Source of the DNA: a virus
DNA length: 64,000 nucleotides
IMG/VR virus record: IMGVR_UViG_3300044739_000018
Span: 1-64,000 of that record
Reading direction: 5' to 3' (one strand)
Positions 25,935 to 33,777 of this stretch are shown here, piece by piece. A program made the translations under genes and the position numbers. The notes beneath the pieces were generated by a model that was not told the DNA's origin, ran no database searches, and was given only the letters and a program-made list of their open reading frames with translations. Position 1 is the stretch's first letter, and every line of letters begins with the position of its first letter.

Positions 25935-26860
25935 TGGGAACCAAGACGCCCTCTTTTGGGTCCGGCAAGCGTGAGTCACATGATGCGAGTGACTTCTACA
26001 AGCGCAACCTTGCCAGTGGCGGGTTCGTCCGAGCTGTACAACCTGAACTCAGCTCAACGGACGTTACGAGCGGGCTGTACGCCCACACATCCGAGGACAT
26101 GCACGAGCTTCCCGACAACAGCGTAGGGCTGATGGTTACCTCCCCGCCTTACCACGTTGGCAAAGATTATGACACCACGGACAGCTTCGACGACTACCTT
26201 GACCTGCTCTTTCGCGTCTTTGAAGAGACGTTCCGTGTCATGGAGCCGGGCGGGCGAGTGGTCATCAACGCGGCTGGGCTGGGTCGCTCACCGTACGTTC
26301 ACCTGCCTACCTTCATCAACGCCATCATGCTGGAGATCGGCTTCATGCCCAGGGGCGAGGTCATCTGGGTGAAGGCTGCCGGTGCCAGTGGCTCGTGTGC
26401 CTGGGGCAGCTTCATGAAGGCCAGCAATCCCGTGCTGCGTGATCTGCATGAGCATCTACTGGTGTTCTGCAAGGGCTGGGAGAACCCCAAGGGTGAAGTC
26501 CAATGGGGCCGCTACAAGGCAGGAGAGTCCACCGTCTCCAAGCAGGAGTTCCTGGACTACACGCTGTCGGTCTGGAACATGCCACCCGAGTCAGCCAAGC
26601 GCGTTGGTCATCCTGCTCCATTCCCTAAGGAGCTACCGCGACGGTTCATCGAGCTTTACTCCTACAAGGGGGACGTGATCCTTGATCCGTTCATTGGGGC
26701 AGGTGCAACTGCCGTCGCCGCACTAGCAGCGGGACGCAAGTACGTGGGCTATGACACAAATCCTGCGTACCTCACCATCGCAAAGCACCGGCTTAAGGAA
26801 GCCGGACAGAGCATGATTTGCGACGCGCACCTGCAATCGTGGAAGGACAAGACCAAGTGA
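25934..26860 (+). CDS. DNA methyltransferase, N4-cytosine/N6-adenine class
   Basis: 308 residues. Catalytic motif IV LMVTSPPYHVGKDYDT (TSPPY, more typical of N4-cytosine enzymes) near residue 72 precedes the AdoMet motif I DPFIGAGATAVAALAAGRKY near 258, i.e. the beta-class order. PPESAKRVGHPAPFPKELPR is the usual stretch before motif I. No restriction endonuclease is adjacent, so it is an orphan that probably protects phage DNA from host restriction. Confidence 0.9.
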   Translation: MGTKTPSFGSGKRESHDASDFYKRNLASGGFVRAVQPELSSTDVTSGLYAHTSEDMHELPDNSVGLMVTSPPYHVGKDYDTTDSFDDYLDLLFRVFEETFRVMEPGGRVVINAAGLGRSPYVHLPTFINAIMLEIGFMPRGEVIWVKAAGASGSCAWGSFMKASNPVLRDLHEHLLVFCKGWENPKGEVQWGRYKAGESTVSKQEFLDYTLSVWNMPPESAKRVGHPAPFPKELPRRFIELYSYKGDVILDPFIGAGATAVAALAAGRKYVGYDTNPAYLTIAKHRLKEAGQSMICDAHLQSWKDKTK

Positions 26861-27303
26861 GCTTCGTTGACCTTTTGAAGCCGCAGGACGTGGTGGATGC
26901 ACGGACATTTGCGGACTATGTACGACAGATCTTGGGCACTCCGACCAACACAATGAAGGACCTGGTAACGCTCCAGAAGAAGCTGAAGGAACATCAGGAG
27001 GCGTGGCCGAACGCGGACTGGCAAACGCTCGTTCGCACGGTGGACTGGTGCAAGGCGCGGAAGAAGCGGCCTGCACGAGCCTTCCTGGTCGTGGACTGGG
27101 TTCGTTATGCCTGGGCGGACGGCTACTTGCCCGAGCTGGATACGAAGCCGGTGGACCAGCAGCTTGAAGAAGCGATCAGTGAGGCACTGGAAGTTGAGAC
27201 AGACACCGAGTGGCGTTACCGCCTTATCGGTGCAGAGGGTCGAGCACGGAAGGAGGTCTACGTCGCATGGAAGACCGCGCAAATGTCATCGAATTCCCTG
27301 TAA
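26857..27303 (+). CDS. Hypothetical protein
   Basis: 148 residues from GTG overlapping the methyltransferase stop. Helical, basic in the middle (WPNADWQTLVRTVDWCKARK; FLVVDWVRYAWADGYLPEL). It could be an accessory of the methyltransferase or of replication; no family recognised. Confidence 0.6.
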   Translation: MSFVDLLKPQDVVDARTFADYVRQILGTPTNTMKDLVTLQKKLKEHQEAWPNADWQTLVRTVDWCKARKKRPARAFLVVDWVRYAWADGYLPELDTKPVDQQLEEAISEALEVETDTEWRYRLIGAEGRARKEVYVAWKTAQMSSNSL

Positions 27304-27437
27304 AGATCACGCCGCCGCTTTGCAGTAACTGTGACCATGCGGCGTTGTCCTCATACGGAGTGTATTGCATGCTCTTTAACGAGAACATTATGTCCGAAAC
27401 GGTGGCCGCAGAGTGCGAGGAGTTCGACCCACAATGA
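27267..27437 (+). CDS. Small Cys-rich protein
   Basis: 56 residues from the ATG at 27267, preceded by AAGGAGG. CSNCDHAALSSYGVYC and AECEEFD give four Cys, resembling a rubredoxin-like or zinc-ribbon knuckle. Directly upstream of the ribonucleotide reductase with an ATGA overlap; it might serve as its redox partner, but that is inference. Confidence 0.5.
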   Translation: MEDRANVIEFPVKITPPLCSNCDHAALSSYGVYCMLFNENIMSETVAAECEEFDPQ

Positions 27438-29470
27438 GTACCGATTTCCTGTCGTTCAAACTATCTGACGACTTCATCCACCCCTATAAGCGGCGCAAGG
27501 TTGGCTGGGGATTCCCCATCGGAGCGGGCAACAGCCTGGGTGAACTGACCTACATCACCAAGTACAGCCGCCGCAAGGAGGATGGCAGCAAGGAGCAGTG
27601 GCATGAGACCACTCGCCGCGTCATCGAGGGCATGTACTCCATCCTCAAGGACCACTGCAAGCAGAACCGCACGCCGTGGAACGAGTCCAAGGCACAGCGG
27701 TCAGCCAAGGACGCATACGAGCGGCTCTTTGCGTTCAAGTGGACCCCACCAGGCCGTGGCCTCTGGATGATGGGCACCGAGTTCGTCAATGGACGTTCCA
27801 ACAGCGCGGCGCTTCAGAACTGTGCCTTCATCAGTACCGAGAAGCTGTCCAGCCACAGCCATGCTGAAGCAACGTTGCCGTTCACCAGGCTCATGGAGAT
27901 GAGCATGTTGGGTGTGGGCGTGGGCTTCGACACGAAGGGAGCGGGCAAGCTCACCATCCACAAGCCAATGCTGGCAGACCCAGTGGAGTACACGGTCATC
28001 GAGGACAGTCGCGAGGGCTGGTACGACAGCGTGCGCGACCTGCTGCTGAGCTACTTCTTTCCGAACCAGTCAGCGGTGATGTTCGACTACAGCAACATTC
28101 GGCCTGCTGGCCTGCCCATTAAGGGCTTCGGTGGGCTTGCTGCGGGGCCTGAACCGCTCATCAGACTCCACGATGACATCCGCAATCTGTTCAACGGACG
28201 TTGGGAGGTGGACTCGAAGCTCAGCTCCAGCGACATCGTTGATGTGATGAACCTTGTCGGCAAGTGCGTAGTTGCAGGGAACGTGAGGAGAAGTGCCGAG
28301 ATCGCGCTAGGAGACGCCCACGACAAAGCGTTTCTTGATCTCAAGAACTACGACCTGAACCCAGAACGGATGGGCAACGAGGGTTGGGGCAACGTCTCGA
28401 ACAACTCCGTCTTCGCAGAGATCGGCGGCAACTACGACCACCTCGTGCCACGCATCGCAACAAACGGTGAGCCGGGGATGCTCTACCTCGACATGTGCCA
28501 GCAGTACGGCAGGCTGATCGACCCTCCGAACAACAGGGACTACCGAGCAGCGGGCACCAATCCGTGCGGTGAACAGACGTTGGAGAGCTACGAGTGCTGC
28601 ACCCTCGTGGAGACCTTCCCCATCAACGCCGAGGATCTGGACGACTACACCCGGACCCTGAAGTACGCGTACCTGTATGCCAAGGCCGTGACACTGCTGC
28701 CCACGCACTGGCCCGAGACCAATGAAATCATGCAGCGCAACCGCAGGATCGGTTGCTCTGTCTCCGGCGAGGCCCAGTTCGCGGAGCACTATGGCTGGAC
28801 CGAGATTCGGACCTGGCTCAACGCTGGTTATCAGGCTGTGCAGGACCGAGATGAGCAGTACTCGGAGTGGCTTGGTGTCCGCGAGTCCATCAAGACAACG
28901 TCCGTTAAGCCGAGCGGCACCGTGAGCCTTCTTGCAGGAGTCACCCCTGGTGTGCATTGGCCGACCGCCGACGTGTACATCCGACGCATGAGGCTCGCCA
29001 AGAACGACCCGCTGCTTGAGGCGTGTGAGGCGGCGGGCTACCTCACCGAGCCGGACTTCATGGACCCGAAGCACACGATGGTCGTGGAGCTTCCGGCCCG
29101 CGGCCCGAACGTTCGAACCGAGCGCGAGGTGTCAGTCTGGGAGAAGGCTGCACTTGCCGTCCTCCACCAGCGGTACTGGGCTGACAACCAGGTGTCCGTG
29201 ACGCTCACCTTCAAGCCCGAGGAACAGGGTGACCTGGGGGCATTGCTTCGTGCCTTTGAGGGGCAGTTGAAGTCGGTGTCGTTCCTGCCTCTGTCGGAGG
29301 AAGGTGCCTATCGCCAGATGCCTTACGAGCGCATCAACGATGACAAGTACGAGGAGCTGATCGCCAACGTTCGTTCGATGGACTGGAAGAAGCTCTACGC
29401 GGGAGCGGCGAACGACGCGGAGGGCGAGTTGTTCTGCAACAACGACGTGTGTGAGATGCCAGTCAGATGA
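27434..29470 (+). CDS. Class II (B12-dependent) ribonucleotide reductase
   Basis: 678 residues, the size of the monomeric adenosylcobalamin-dependent RTPR. Family signatures: LQNCAFIS (Cys about 130), GVGVGFDTKGAG, GTNPCGEQTLESYECC (active-site Cys about 378), VKPSGTVSLLAGVTPGVHW, and a C-terminal redox pair FCNNDVCEMPV (Cys 668 and 673). It makes deoxyribonucleotides without oxygen, using cobalamin from the host. No thioredoxin gene is adjacent. Confidence 0.92.
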   Translation: MSTDFLSFKLSDDFIHPYKRRKVGWGFPIGAGNSLGELTYITKYSRRKEDGSKEQWHETTRRVIEGMYSILKDHCKQNRTPWNESKAQRSAKDAYERLFAFKWTPPGRGLWMMGTEFVNGRSNSAALQNCAFISTEKLSSHSHAEATLPFTRLMEMSMLGVGVGFDTKGAGKLTIHKPMLADPVEYTVIEDSREGWYDSVRDLLLSYFFPNQSAVMFDYSNIRPAGLPIKGFGGLAAGPEPLIRLHDDIRNLFNGRWEVDSKLSSSDIVDVMNLVGKCVVAGNVRRSAEIALGDAHDKAFLDLKNYDLNPERMGNEGWGNVSNNSVFAEIGGNYDHLVPRIATNGEPGMLYLDMCQQYGRLIDPPNNRDYRAAGTNPCGEQTLESYECCTLVETFPINAEDLDDYTRTLKYAYLYAKAVTLLPTHWPETNEIMQRNRRIGCSVSGEAQFAEHYGWTEIRTWLNAGYQAVQDRDEQYSEWLGVRESIKTTSVKPSGTVSLLAGVTPGVHWPTADVYIRRMRLAKNDPLLEACEAAGYLTEPDFMDPKHTMVVELPARGPNVRTEREVSVWEKAALAVLHQRYWADNQVSVTLTFKPEEQGDLGALLRAFEGQLKSVSFLPLSEEGAYRQMPYERINDDKYEELIANVRSMDWKKLYAGAANDAEGELFCNNDVCEMPVR

Positions 29471-29814
29471 CCTGCGACTACTGCCTCGATGGTCGTCACA
29501 TTCGTTGCCGTCCGTACTCAACGGGCTGTACCTGCTTGCGTTGTGCGTCTGAAAGACCCAAGATGCCCAAGCCCCCGAAGACTCCGAGAGTTGCAAAGGA
29601 GCCGAGACCCAAGGCTGCGAACGGTTATGCCACCGGCAAGGTGGGCCGACCTCTGGGTTGGTCGAGTCTGTCGTCAGAGGTCCAGGCGCAGGTTGAAGCC
29701 GAGCTTGCGGCAGGCGGCACCTTGAACGGCACGGCTCGTCTTGTCGGAGCTTCGCGGGAGCAGGTGCGGACCATTAGGTCGCGGATGCGAAGACTGGAGA
29801 AGGCAGATGGATGA
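29467..29814 (+). CDS. Zinc-binding/HTH small protein
   Basis: 115 residues. N-terminal knuckle CDYCLDGRHIRCRP with CTCLRC, a basic Pro/Lys linker, then a C-terminal helix-turn-helix-like part (LNGTARLVGASREQVRTIRS). A DNA-binding role is plausible. Overlaps both neighbours. Confidence 0.55.
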   Translation: MTCDYCLDGRHIRCRPYSTGCTCLRCASERPKMPKPPKTPRVAKEPRPKAANGYATGKVGRPLGWSSLSSEVQAQVEAELAAGGTLNGTARLVGASREQVRTIRSRMRRLEKADG

Positions 29815-30013
29815 GGATGGCTTCATTGCCAAGGGGACTGTGGTGCGGTGTCCCGAGTGTGGCTATGAGATGAAGCTGGCGATCAAGTCGCGAGGAATGA
29901 CTTGTTCCCAGGGGGCTGGACGGCTTCCGCACAAGCCAAAGGAGATGGTGGAGGTATCCACCACGGTGAAATCAGGGGCCGTTACATTGACGGCCAGGAC
30001 AAGGAGGAAGTGA
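29807..30013 (+). CDS. Zinc-ribbon mini-protein
   Basis: 68 residues from ATG 29807. VVRCPECGYEMKL and TCSQGAGRLPH supply Cys/His ligands. Basic tail (TARTRRK). Unknown. Confidence 0.5.
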   Translation: MDEDGFIAKGTVVRCPECGYEMKLAIKSRGMTCSQGAGRLPHKPKEMVEVSTTVKSGAVTLTARTRRK

Positions 30014-30477
30014 TGAACGAAAGAGTGGATTCCACTCCGGTCGACAACTACCAGGGCGTGTTCTCTGGTGGCTTCGATGTTGAGGCCATCGACCAGGAGC
30101 TGATGAAGTACGACCGCGACGTAACGGTCGTTGTGACGTGCCGGGTCAAGCCTCCTCGCTACAAGGAGACGAAGGATGGTGACCTGACTCGGGTCAACGT
30201 GCTGGGTGTCAAGGAGGTGGCCGTCCTTCACGAAGAGGATGAGAAGCAGATCCTTCAGCGCCTGAACTTGCAGGAGCTGTCGCAGATGACCCTCTACGAA
30301 GGCCCCGCAGACCCGGGCGGACCCGAGGTTGTGGAGGACGAAACGGACGTTGAGGATCCGGACAGCGTGTTCCAGCCCGGCGAGGTCTTCCGACCTGGTG
30401 AGCGCGAGGTCGTCAGCAGGATTGGCTACGACGACCCTGCCCTGGAGCGATTCCTGTCGGAGCAGACCCCCCGGTAA
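30013..30477 (+). CDS. Hypothetical protein, acidic C-terminus
   Basis: 154 residues; ATG overlaps the previous stop. N-terminal folded part (VDNYQGVFSGGFDVEAIDQE; DVTVVVTCRVKPPRYKETK) and a strongly acidic second half. No family recognised. Confidence 0.55.
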   Translation: MNERVDSTPVDNYQGVFSGGFDVEAIDQELMKYDRDVTVVVTCRVKPPRYKETKDGDLTRVNVLGVKEVAVLHEEDEKQILQRLNLQELSQMTLYEGPADPGGPEVVEDETDVEDPDSVFQPGEVFRPGEREVVSRIGYDDPALERFLSEQTPR

Positions 30478-30737
30478 TGGAAGATGTCCCTGACGTAATC
30501 ATCATCAGCGTGTCGTTCGTCGAGGACTTGGTGCAAGTTGAGTTCGTCGAGGAGCGCAAGCAGACGGATCACGTGAGCCACGTCGAGTCAATGACCGTTG
30601 CCCGCGACACCATCGAAGAAGAAGCAGGAGAACTGGAGTCAGCGGCACGAGAAATTCTTGACAAGATGCACGTACTTCAGCGGAACCCGCCCGAGGCACG
30701 TCCGCGCCTGCGTGAAGAGACAGATGACGACGAGTGA
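30477..30737 (+). CDS. Hypothetical protein
   Basis: 86 residues, acidic (VIIISVSFVEDLVQVEFVEE; MTVARDTIEEEAGELESAA). ATG overlaps the previous stop. No motif found. Confidence 0.55.
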   Translation: MEDVPDVIIISVSFVEDLVQVEFVEERKQTDHVSHVESMTVARDTIEEEAGELESAAREILDKMHVLQRNPPEARPRLREETDDDE

Positions 30738-30975
30738 CTGGAAGCTCCGAGGCCGTTGCGTCGGAGTGCAGCCACCGGATGCCGACCTGTTCTTTTCGGA
30801 GGACTACAGGGACCAGAGACGGGCCAAGCGCGAGTACTGCGCCTGGTGCCCTGTCACCAAGGAGTGCCTGGACTACGCCCTAAGAACTGAAACGTGGGTT
30901 GGGGTGTGGGGCGGCATGACCGAGGACGAGCGAGAGAAGTACGACCGGCAGCGCAGACGGAGGGGACTGGCCTGA
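30724..30975 (+). CDS. WhiB-family Fe-S transcription regulator
   Basis: 83 residues from the ATG at 30724. Family features: one Cys in LRGRCVGVQ, then YCAWCPVTKECLDYAL (C-x2-C-x5-C), giving the four 4Fe-4S ligands, followed by the turn GVWGGMTEDER and a basic DNA-binding tail (RQRRRRG). WhiB proteins bind the primary sigma factor and tune transcription; phage versions are known to repress host whiB genes and block superinfection. The family is actinobacterial, supporting the host assignment. Confidence 0.93.
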   Translation: MTTSDWKLRGRCVGVQPPDADLFFSEDYRDQRRAKREYCAWCPVTKECLDYALRTETWVGVWGGMTEDEREKYDRQRRRRGLA

Positions 30976-31148
30976 TGTGTGACAAAGAGCGTTACTACCT
31001 GGTGTCGCAGCTTGAAGCAGCGGTGGAGAACGTAACGCTCTGGCACAAACGGACTGACGATATGGCGTTCAACTTTGCAGTGGACTCACTGGTGAGACGC
31101 TTCGGACGGCTCAAGGCGCATGAGGAAAGGACCAAGAGTGACAAGTGA
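30975..31148 (+). CDS. Small helical protein, unknown
   Basis: 57 residues right after WhiB with an ATG overlapping its stop. Helical, amphipathic (YYLVSQLEAAVENVTLWHKR; FAVDSLVRRFGRLKAHEE). No motif. Confidence 0.5.
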   Translation: MCDKERYYLVSQLEAAVENVTLWHKRTDDMAFNFAVDSLVRRFGRLKAHEERTKSDK

Positions 31149-31449
31149 CGAACTAGCGCAGGAGGTTGCCGACTTCATCGGCGGAGCCTGTGCCCGCGTC
31201 ATGGGTTCAGGGCAGATCCAATACGAGAAGGACGGTCAACAGAAGTTTGAGTCCATGAGCCTGGAAGAACTGGTGGACTGGACCATCGAGGAGCTACAAG
31301 ACGTAGCCGTCTACTCGGTGATGCTCGCCATCCGGATCCAGCGAGTGCAGGAACTCATCAACGGACGTGTTGCGAAACTCGGTGGCGAGATTCATGCCCA
31401 GGAGGAGCGCGTTGCAAAGCTCCGGTCTGCGATCCCACGGATTCACTGA
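31138..31449 (+). CDS. Hypothetical protein
   Basis: 103 residues from GTG at 31138. Contains IGGACARVMGSGQIQYEKDG and FESMSLEELVDWTIEELQDV; the latter resembles the N-terminal helix of actinophage dATP/dGTP-related or MazG-like helical proteins, but metal ligands are not clear. Left unassigned. Confidence 0.5.
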   Translation: MTSDELAQEVADFIGGACARVMGSGQIQYEKDGQQKFESMSLEELVDWTIEELQDVAVYSVMLAIRIQRVQELINGRVAKLGGEIHAQEERVAKLRSAIPRIH

Positions 31450-31652
31450 TGAAAACGTTCGTTAGCTCCCTGCCTGGGCGTGAGCACATGAAGCTCAAGA
31501 TCAAGAAGGAGACCAAGACCGAGGTCACCGTCGAGGTAGACAGACAATTTCTTGACAAGTCAACCGGAGAGATCCGAATTGATAAGCGGACAGTGACCAT
31601 TCCGATAGAGAACTGGCACTACTGGCTGCTGGCCTACAAGGAGGCCAAGTGA
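31449..31652 (+). CDS. Hypothetical protein
   Basis: 67 residues, small beta-sheet pattern (LKIKKETKTEVTVEVDRQF; IRIDKRTVTIPIENWHYW). ATG overlaps the previous stop. Confidence 0.5.
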   Translation: MKTFVSSLPGREHMKLKIKKETKTEVTVEVDRQFLDKSTGEIRIDKRTVTIPIENWHYWLLAYKEAK

Positions 31653-31879
31653 ACGTTCTGACATGCGATAGCTGCACCACCACCGAGAACATGAACAACG
31701 AGATGGACTGGGTGAAGGTTGCTGATGCCTACGGGTGGAACGGTGACTTCTGTTCCTGGGAATGCACTCGCGACTTTGCCCAGGACATGGTGGACAACCC
31801 GCCCGAGACAATCGACCAGGTGCCTGCGCTACAGCCGGAACCCGAGCCGACCAAGCCGAAGGCGAAGTCCAGTGGCTGA
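31649..31879 (+). CDS. Small zinc-finger-like protein
   Basis: 76 residues from GTG. LTCDSCTTTEN and FCSWECTRDF form two Cys pairs, a treble-clef-like arrangement. Pro/Glu-rich tail. Confidence 0.5.
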   Translation: MNVLTCDSCTTTENMNNEMDWVKVADAYGWNGDFCSWECTRDFAQDMVDNPPETIDQVPALQPEPEPTKPKAKSSG

Positions 31880-32087
31880 GACTCGACACCACACTTTCCG
31901 TGATTCTTCACGAGTCGACGAGGCAACTTACGATGTCGACGAGAAGAAGATCCTCGTAACGTTTGTGGACGGTACGCAGTGGGTCTACGAAGGCGTACCG
32001 TTCAAGGAGTGGACGCACTTCCAAGCCTCGCCGTCACCTGGCCGCTTCATCGACAGCCTCAACAGGTATGACAACCACGCCGCTTAA
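31872..32087 (+). CDS. KTSC-domain protein
   Basis: 71 residues from GTG at 31872. Matches the KTSC pattern: SSRVDEATYDVDEKKILVTF, DGTQWVYEGVPFKEW, SPGRFIDSLN. KTSC domains accompany nucleic-acid enzymes (for example lysyl-tRNA synthetase C-termini) and occur alone in many phages; the role is unknown. Confidence 0.75.
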   Translation: MAETRHHTFRDSSRVDEATYDVDEKKILVTFVDGTQWVYEGVPFKEWTHFQASPSPGRFIDSLNRYDNHAA

Positions 32088-32769
32088 GCTGGAGGTCCGA
32101 GAGCAGGTCATCACCTGCACCTCGTGTGACCTCCACGAACGTTGTAGCGCGCCCGTGCCGTGGTCCGGGCCGGTCCCAGCGCAGGTTGCGGTGCTGGGTG
32201 AGGCCCCGGGCAGGCAGGAGGACGAGCAGGGTGCGCCCTTCGTCGGTCCCGCAGGGAAGCTCCTGCGTGATGGGCTAACGAACGTTGGCCTGGACCCCTC
32301 GAAGCTCGCCTTCATCAACACCGCCTCGTGCTGGCCGCGTAACGAGGATGGAAAGGGCAGGGCACCACTGCCGAAGGAGGTCCAAGCCTGCGCCAAGAAC
32401 CGGGAGGACCAACTCGACCTGGTGGCTGCCAAGTTCGTGCTGCTGACGGGCAACGTGCCGCTCCAGGCGTACCGCTGGGACTTGAAGATCACCAAGGCCC
32501 GGGGACACACCTTCATGCGGAACCATCGCATCCATTTCCCCATCTTCCATCCCGCAGCAATCCTTCGAAACCCCGGGTGGAAGCGCGACTTTGAAGCTGA
32601 CCTCCAGACCTTCGCCAAGCTTGTCGAGGACCCCGAGGTTGACATTCCTCTAACGTGTGTTTACTGCGCCCGAGACGACTCCCAGGTGGAGTGGTGGCGG
32701 TTCGATGACGAGGGCATGGAGTACTGCGAGAAGTGCTACGTGCTCAGTCCGCAGGGCAGGCGGGAGTGA
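32068..32769 (+). CDS. Family 4-like uracil-DNA glycosylase fused to a zinc ribbon
   Basis: 233 residues. Fe-S-type UDG: CTSCDLHERC at the N-terminus, motif 1 VLGEAPGRQEDEQGAPFVGP, then NTASCWPRNEDG...EVQAC (remaining cluster Cys), and motif 3 HPAAILRNPGW. It removes uracil from DNA. Residues about 195-233 add an extra zinc ribbon (CVYCARDD, YCEKCYV), not a standard UDG part. Confidence 0.88.
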   Translation: MTTTPLKLEVREQVITCTSCDLHERCSAPVPWSGPVPAQVAVLGEAPGRQEDEQGAPFVGPAGKLLRDGLTNVGLDPSKLAFINTASCWPRNEDGKGRAPLPKEVQACAKNREDQLDLVAAKFVLLTGNVPLQAYRWDLKITKARGHTFMRNHRIHFPIFHPAAILRNPGWKRDFEADLQTFAKLVEDPEVDIPLTCVYCARDDSQVEWWRFDDEGMEYCEKCYVLSPQGRRE

Positions 32770-32981
32770 GCGGCCACTGCAAGTTCTGCTACGCAGTCAT
32801 GGAGAACGTGGACCATGATAAGTGGTGGTGCCCTGAGTGCCTCAAGAGGAAGGTCAAGCAGGCGCGGCTGGGCGAGTGCCGGTGCGGGCAGGTTGAGGGC
32901 GTACACGAGCACACGGCCCCGCCAGAGCTAACGGCGACCGAGATTCAAGAACGACGAGCGCGAGAAAATCTTGACAAGTAA
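32766..32981 (+). CDS. Zinc-finger mini-protein
   Basis: 71 residues from GTG at 32766. CKFCYAVMENVDHDKWWCPE and CLKRK, then CRCGQVEGVHEH: two possible zinc sites. Coupled to the UDG gene by overlap. Confidence 0.5.
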   Translation: MSGHCKFCYAVMENVDHDKWWCPECLKRKVKQARLGECRCGQVEGVHEHTAPPELTATEIQERRARENLDK

Positions 32982-33162
32982 CGCCCACTTCTCCCTGTCC
33001 GTATGGAATGCAGAAGGCGAGCAGATCGACCGACAGTCGAAGCTCACGGTGTGGGACGCGGTGGCGCAGGCGCAGGCAGCGCAAGACCGCGGATGGATGG
33101 CGAAGGTGACACCCATGGTGCCCGAGAAGGTGCAACTACGGACGCGCCGTAGGAAAATTTAG
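32971..33162 (+). CDS. Hypothetical protein, last plus-strand gene of the operon
   Basis: 63 residues from a TTG start that overlaps the previous gene. Small alpha/beta pattern (FSLSVWNAEGEQIDRQSKLT; VWDAVAQAQAAQDRGWMAKV). Converges with the first minus-strand gene. Confidence 0.45.
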   Translation: MTSNAHFSLSVWNAEGEQIDRQSKLTVWDAVAQAQAAQDRGWMAKVTPMVPEKVQLRTRRRKI

Positions 33163-33199
33163 CCCCCGGGAACTTGGGACTTTGAGTGTTGATTCAACG
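33154..33199 (-). repeat. 47-bp element, copy 1
   Basis: Read on the minus strand: TTGAATCAACACTCAA, then a CCC...CCCGGGGGC stem-like stretch, then TAAATTTTCC. It covers the last codons of the minus-strand gene at 33159 (encoding ALNQHSKSQVPGG) and the end of the converging plus-strand gene. Three related copies lie at 42315, 47562 and 52175. Confidence 0.6.
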
Positions 33200-33476
33200 C
33201 CCGTTCAAGTTCCAGGCACCGAAGGCGCAAGAACTCCTTCTCCGCATCACTTTCTTCAAGCTTGCGCGTGATTATGGCGAGCGAACGCGTGATCATTTCC
33301 AGGCGGTGGATCATTTCGACCTCGATGTTGGTCGGTCTGTCGTTCGCACGGATCACCGGGTCCCGCTTGCCGTACTCGTAGATGTCATGGTCCCAGGACC
33401 CGTAGTCGTAGGAGGGCGCGTTGCTGCGCTTGAACGGGTTGTTCGACCCAGGCGCGGGCGGGTCAACTATCGGCAT
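33159..33476 (-). CDS. Hypothetical protein
   Basis: 105 residues from the ATG at 33476 with a CGGAGGAAG site. Acidic/aromatic N-terminus (SYDYGSWDHDIYEYGKRDPV) and a C-terminal coiled coil (HRLEMITRSLAIITRKLEES). The last residues NQHSKSQVPGG are encoded by the 47-bp element. Confidence 0.55.
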   Translation of the reverse strand: MPIVDPPAPGSNNPFKRSNAPSYDYGSWDHDIYEYGKRDPVIRANDRPTNIEVEMIHRLEMITRSLAIITRKLEESDAEKEFLRLRCLELERALNQHSKSQVPGG

Positions 33477-33735
33477 GAGCTTCCTCCGGGAGCCAGCACA
33501 GTTCGCAGACGTTGTAGGCGCGGTGGAACTTCTGGAAATCATGAGGCTCTACGCGCGCGTGCTCAACCATCGTTGACTGCAACACGCCGAGCAAACCCCA
33601 GGGATTGTCGAGACGAATGAACAGTCGTTCTCCGTCATCAGGCCAGTGCCATAGGCCGACGACCTTGCCCCCTTCCACCATCACGTCAAGTCGATTGCCT
33701 GTGGTGATATGGGTGCCCGCGCCGGTCGTCGTCAC
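33463..33735 (-). CDS. Hypothetical protein, leaderless
   Basis: 90 residues from GTG at 33735. A -10 box (TAGGAT) ends six bases upstream, so the mRNA probably begins at the start codon, a form common in actinobacteria. Contains VCELCWLPEEAH, one CxxC. First gene of a short minus unit ending at 33159. Confidence 0.55.
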   Translation of the reverse strand: MTTTGAGTHITTGNRLDVMVEGGKVVGLWHWPDDGERLFIRLDNPWGLLGVLQSTMVEHARVEPHDFQKFHRAYNVCELCWLPEEAHADS

Positions 33736-33741
33736 ACTTGA

Positions 33742-33769
33742 ATCCTACCTCTCCACTAGCCGATAGCAA
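33742..33769 (-). promoter_or_regulatory. Promoter with leaderless start
   Basis: Minus strand TTGCTA, 16-base spacer, TAGGAT, then TCAAGT and the GTG start. TAGGAT is the favoured actinobacterial -10 form. The opposite strand has TTGAAT, 18 bases, GATAGC pointing to the HNH gene, so two promoters overlap back to back. Confidence 0.55.
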
Positions 33770-33777
33770 GAGTGACA

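Noticed and set aside
31138-31449. MazG or dUTPase-type enzyme
   Set aside because: A helical stretch is reminiscent, but the metal-binding Glu/Asp pattern is missing.
30650-32980. Three repeats of an AAATTCTTGACAAG-like string (30650, 31546, 32965) as promoters
   Set aside because: TTGACA matches a -35 box but no -10 box lies at proper spacing; they encode LDK in three proteins and are probably chance or codon-driven.
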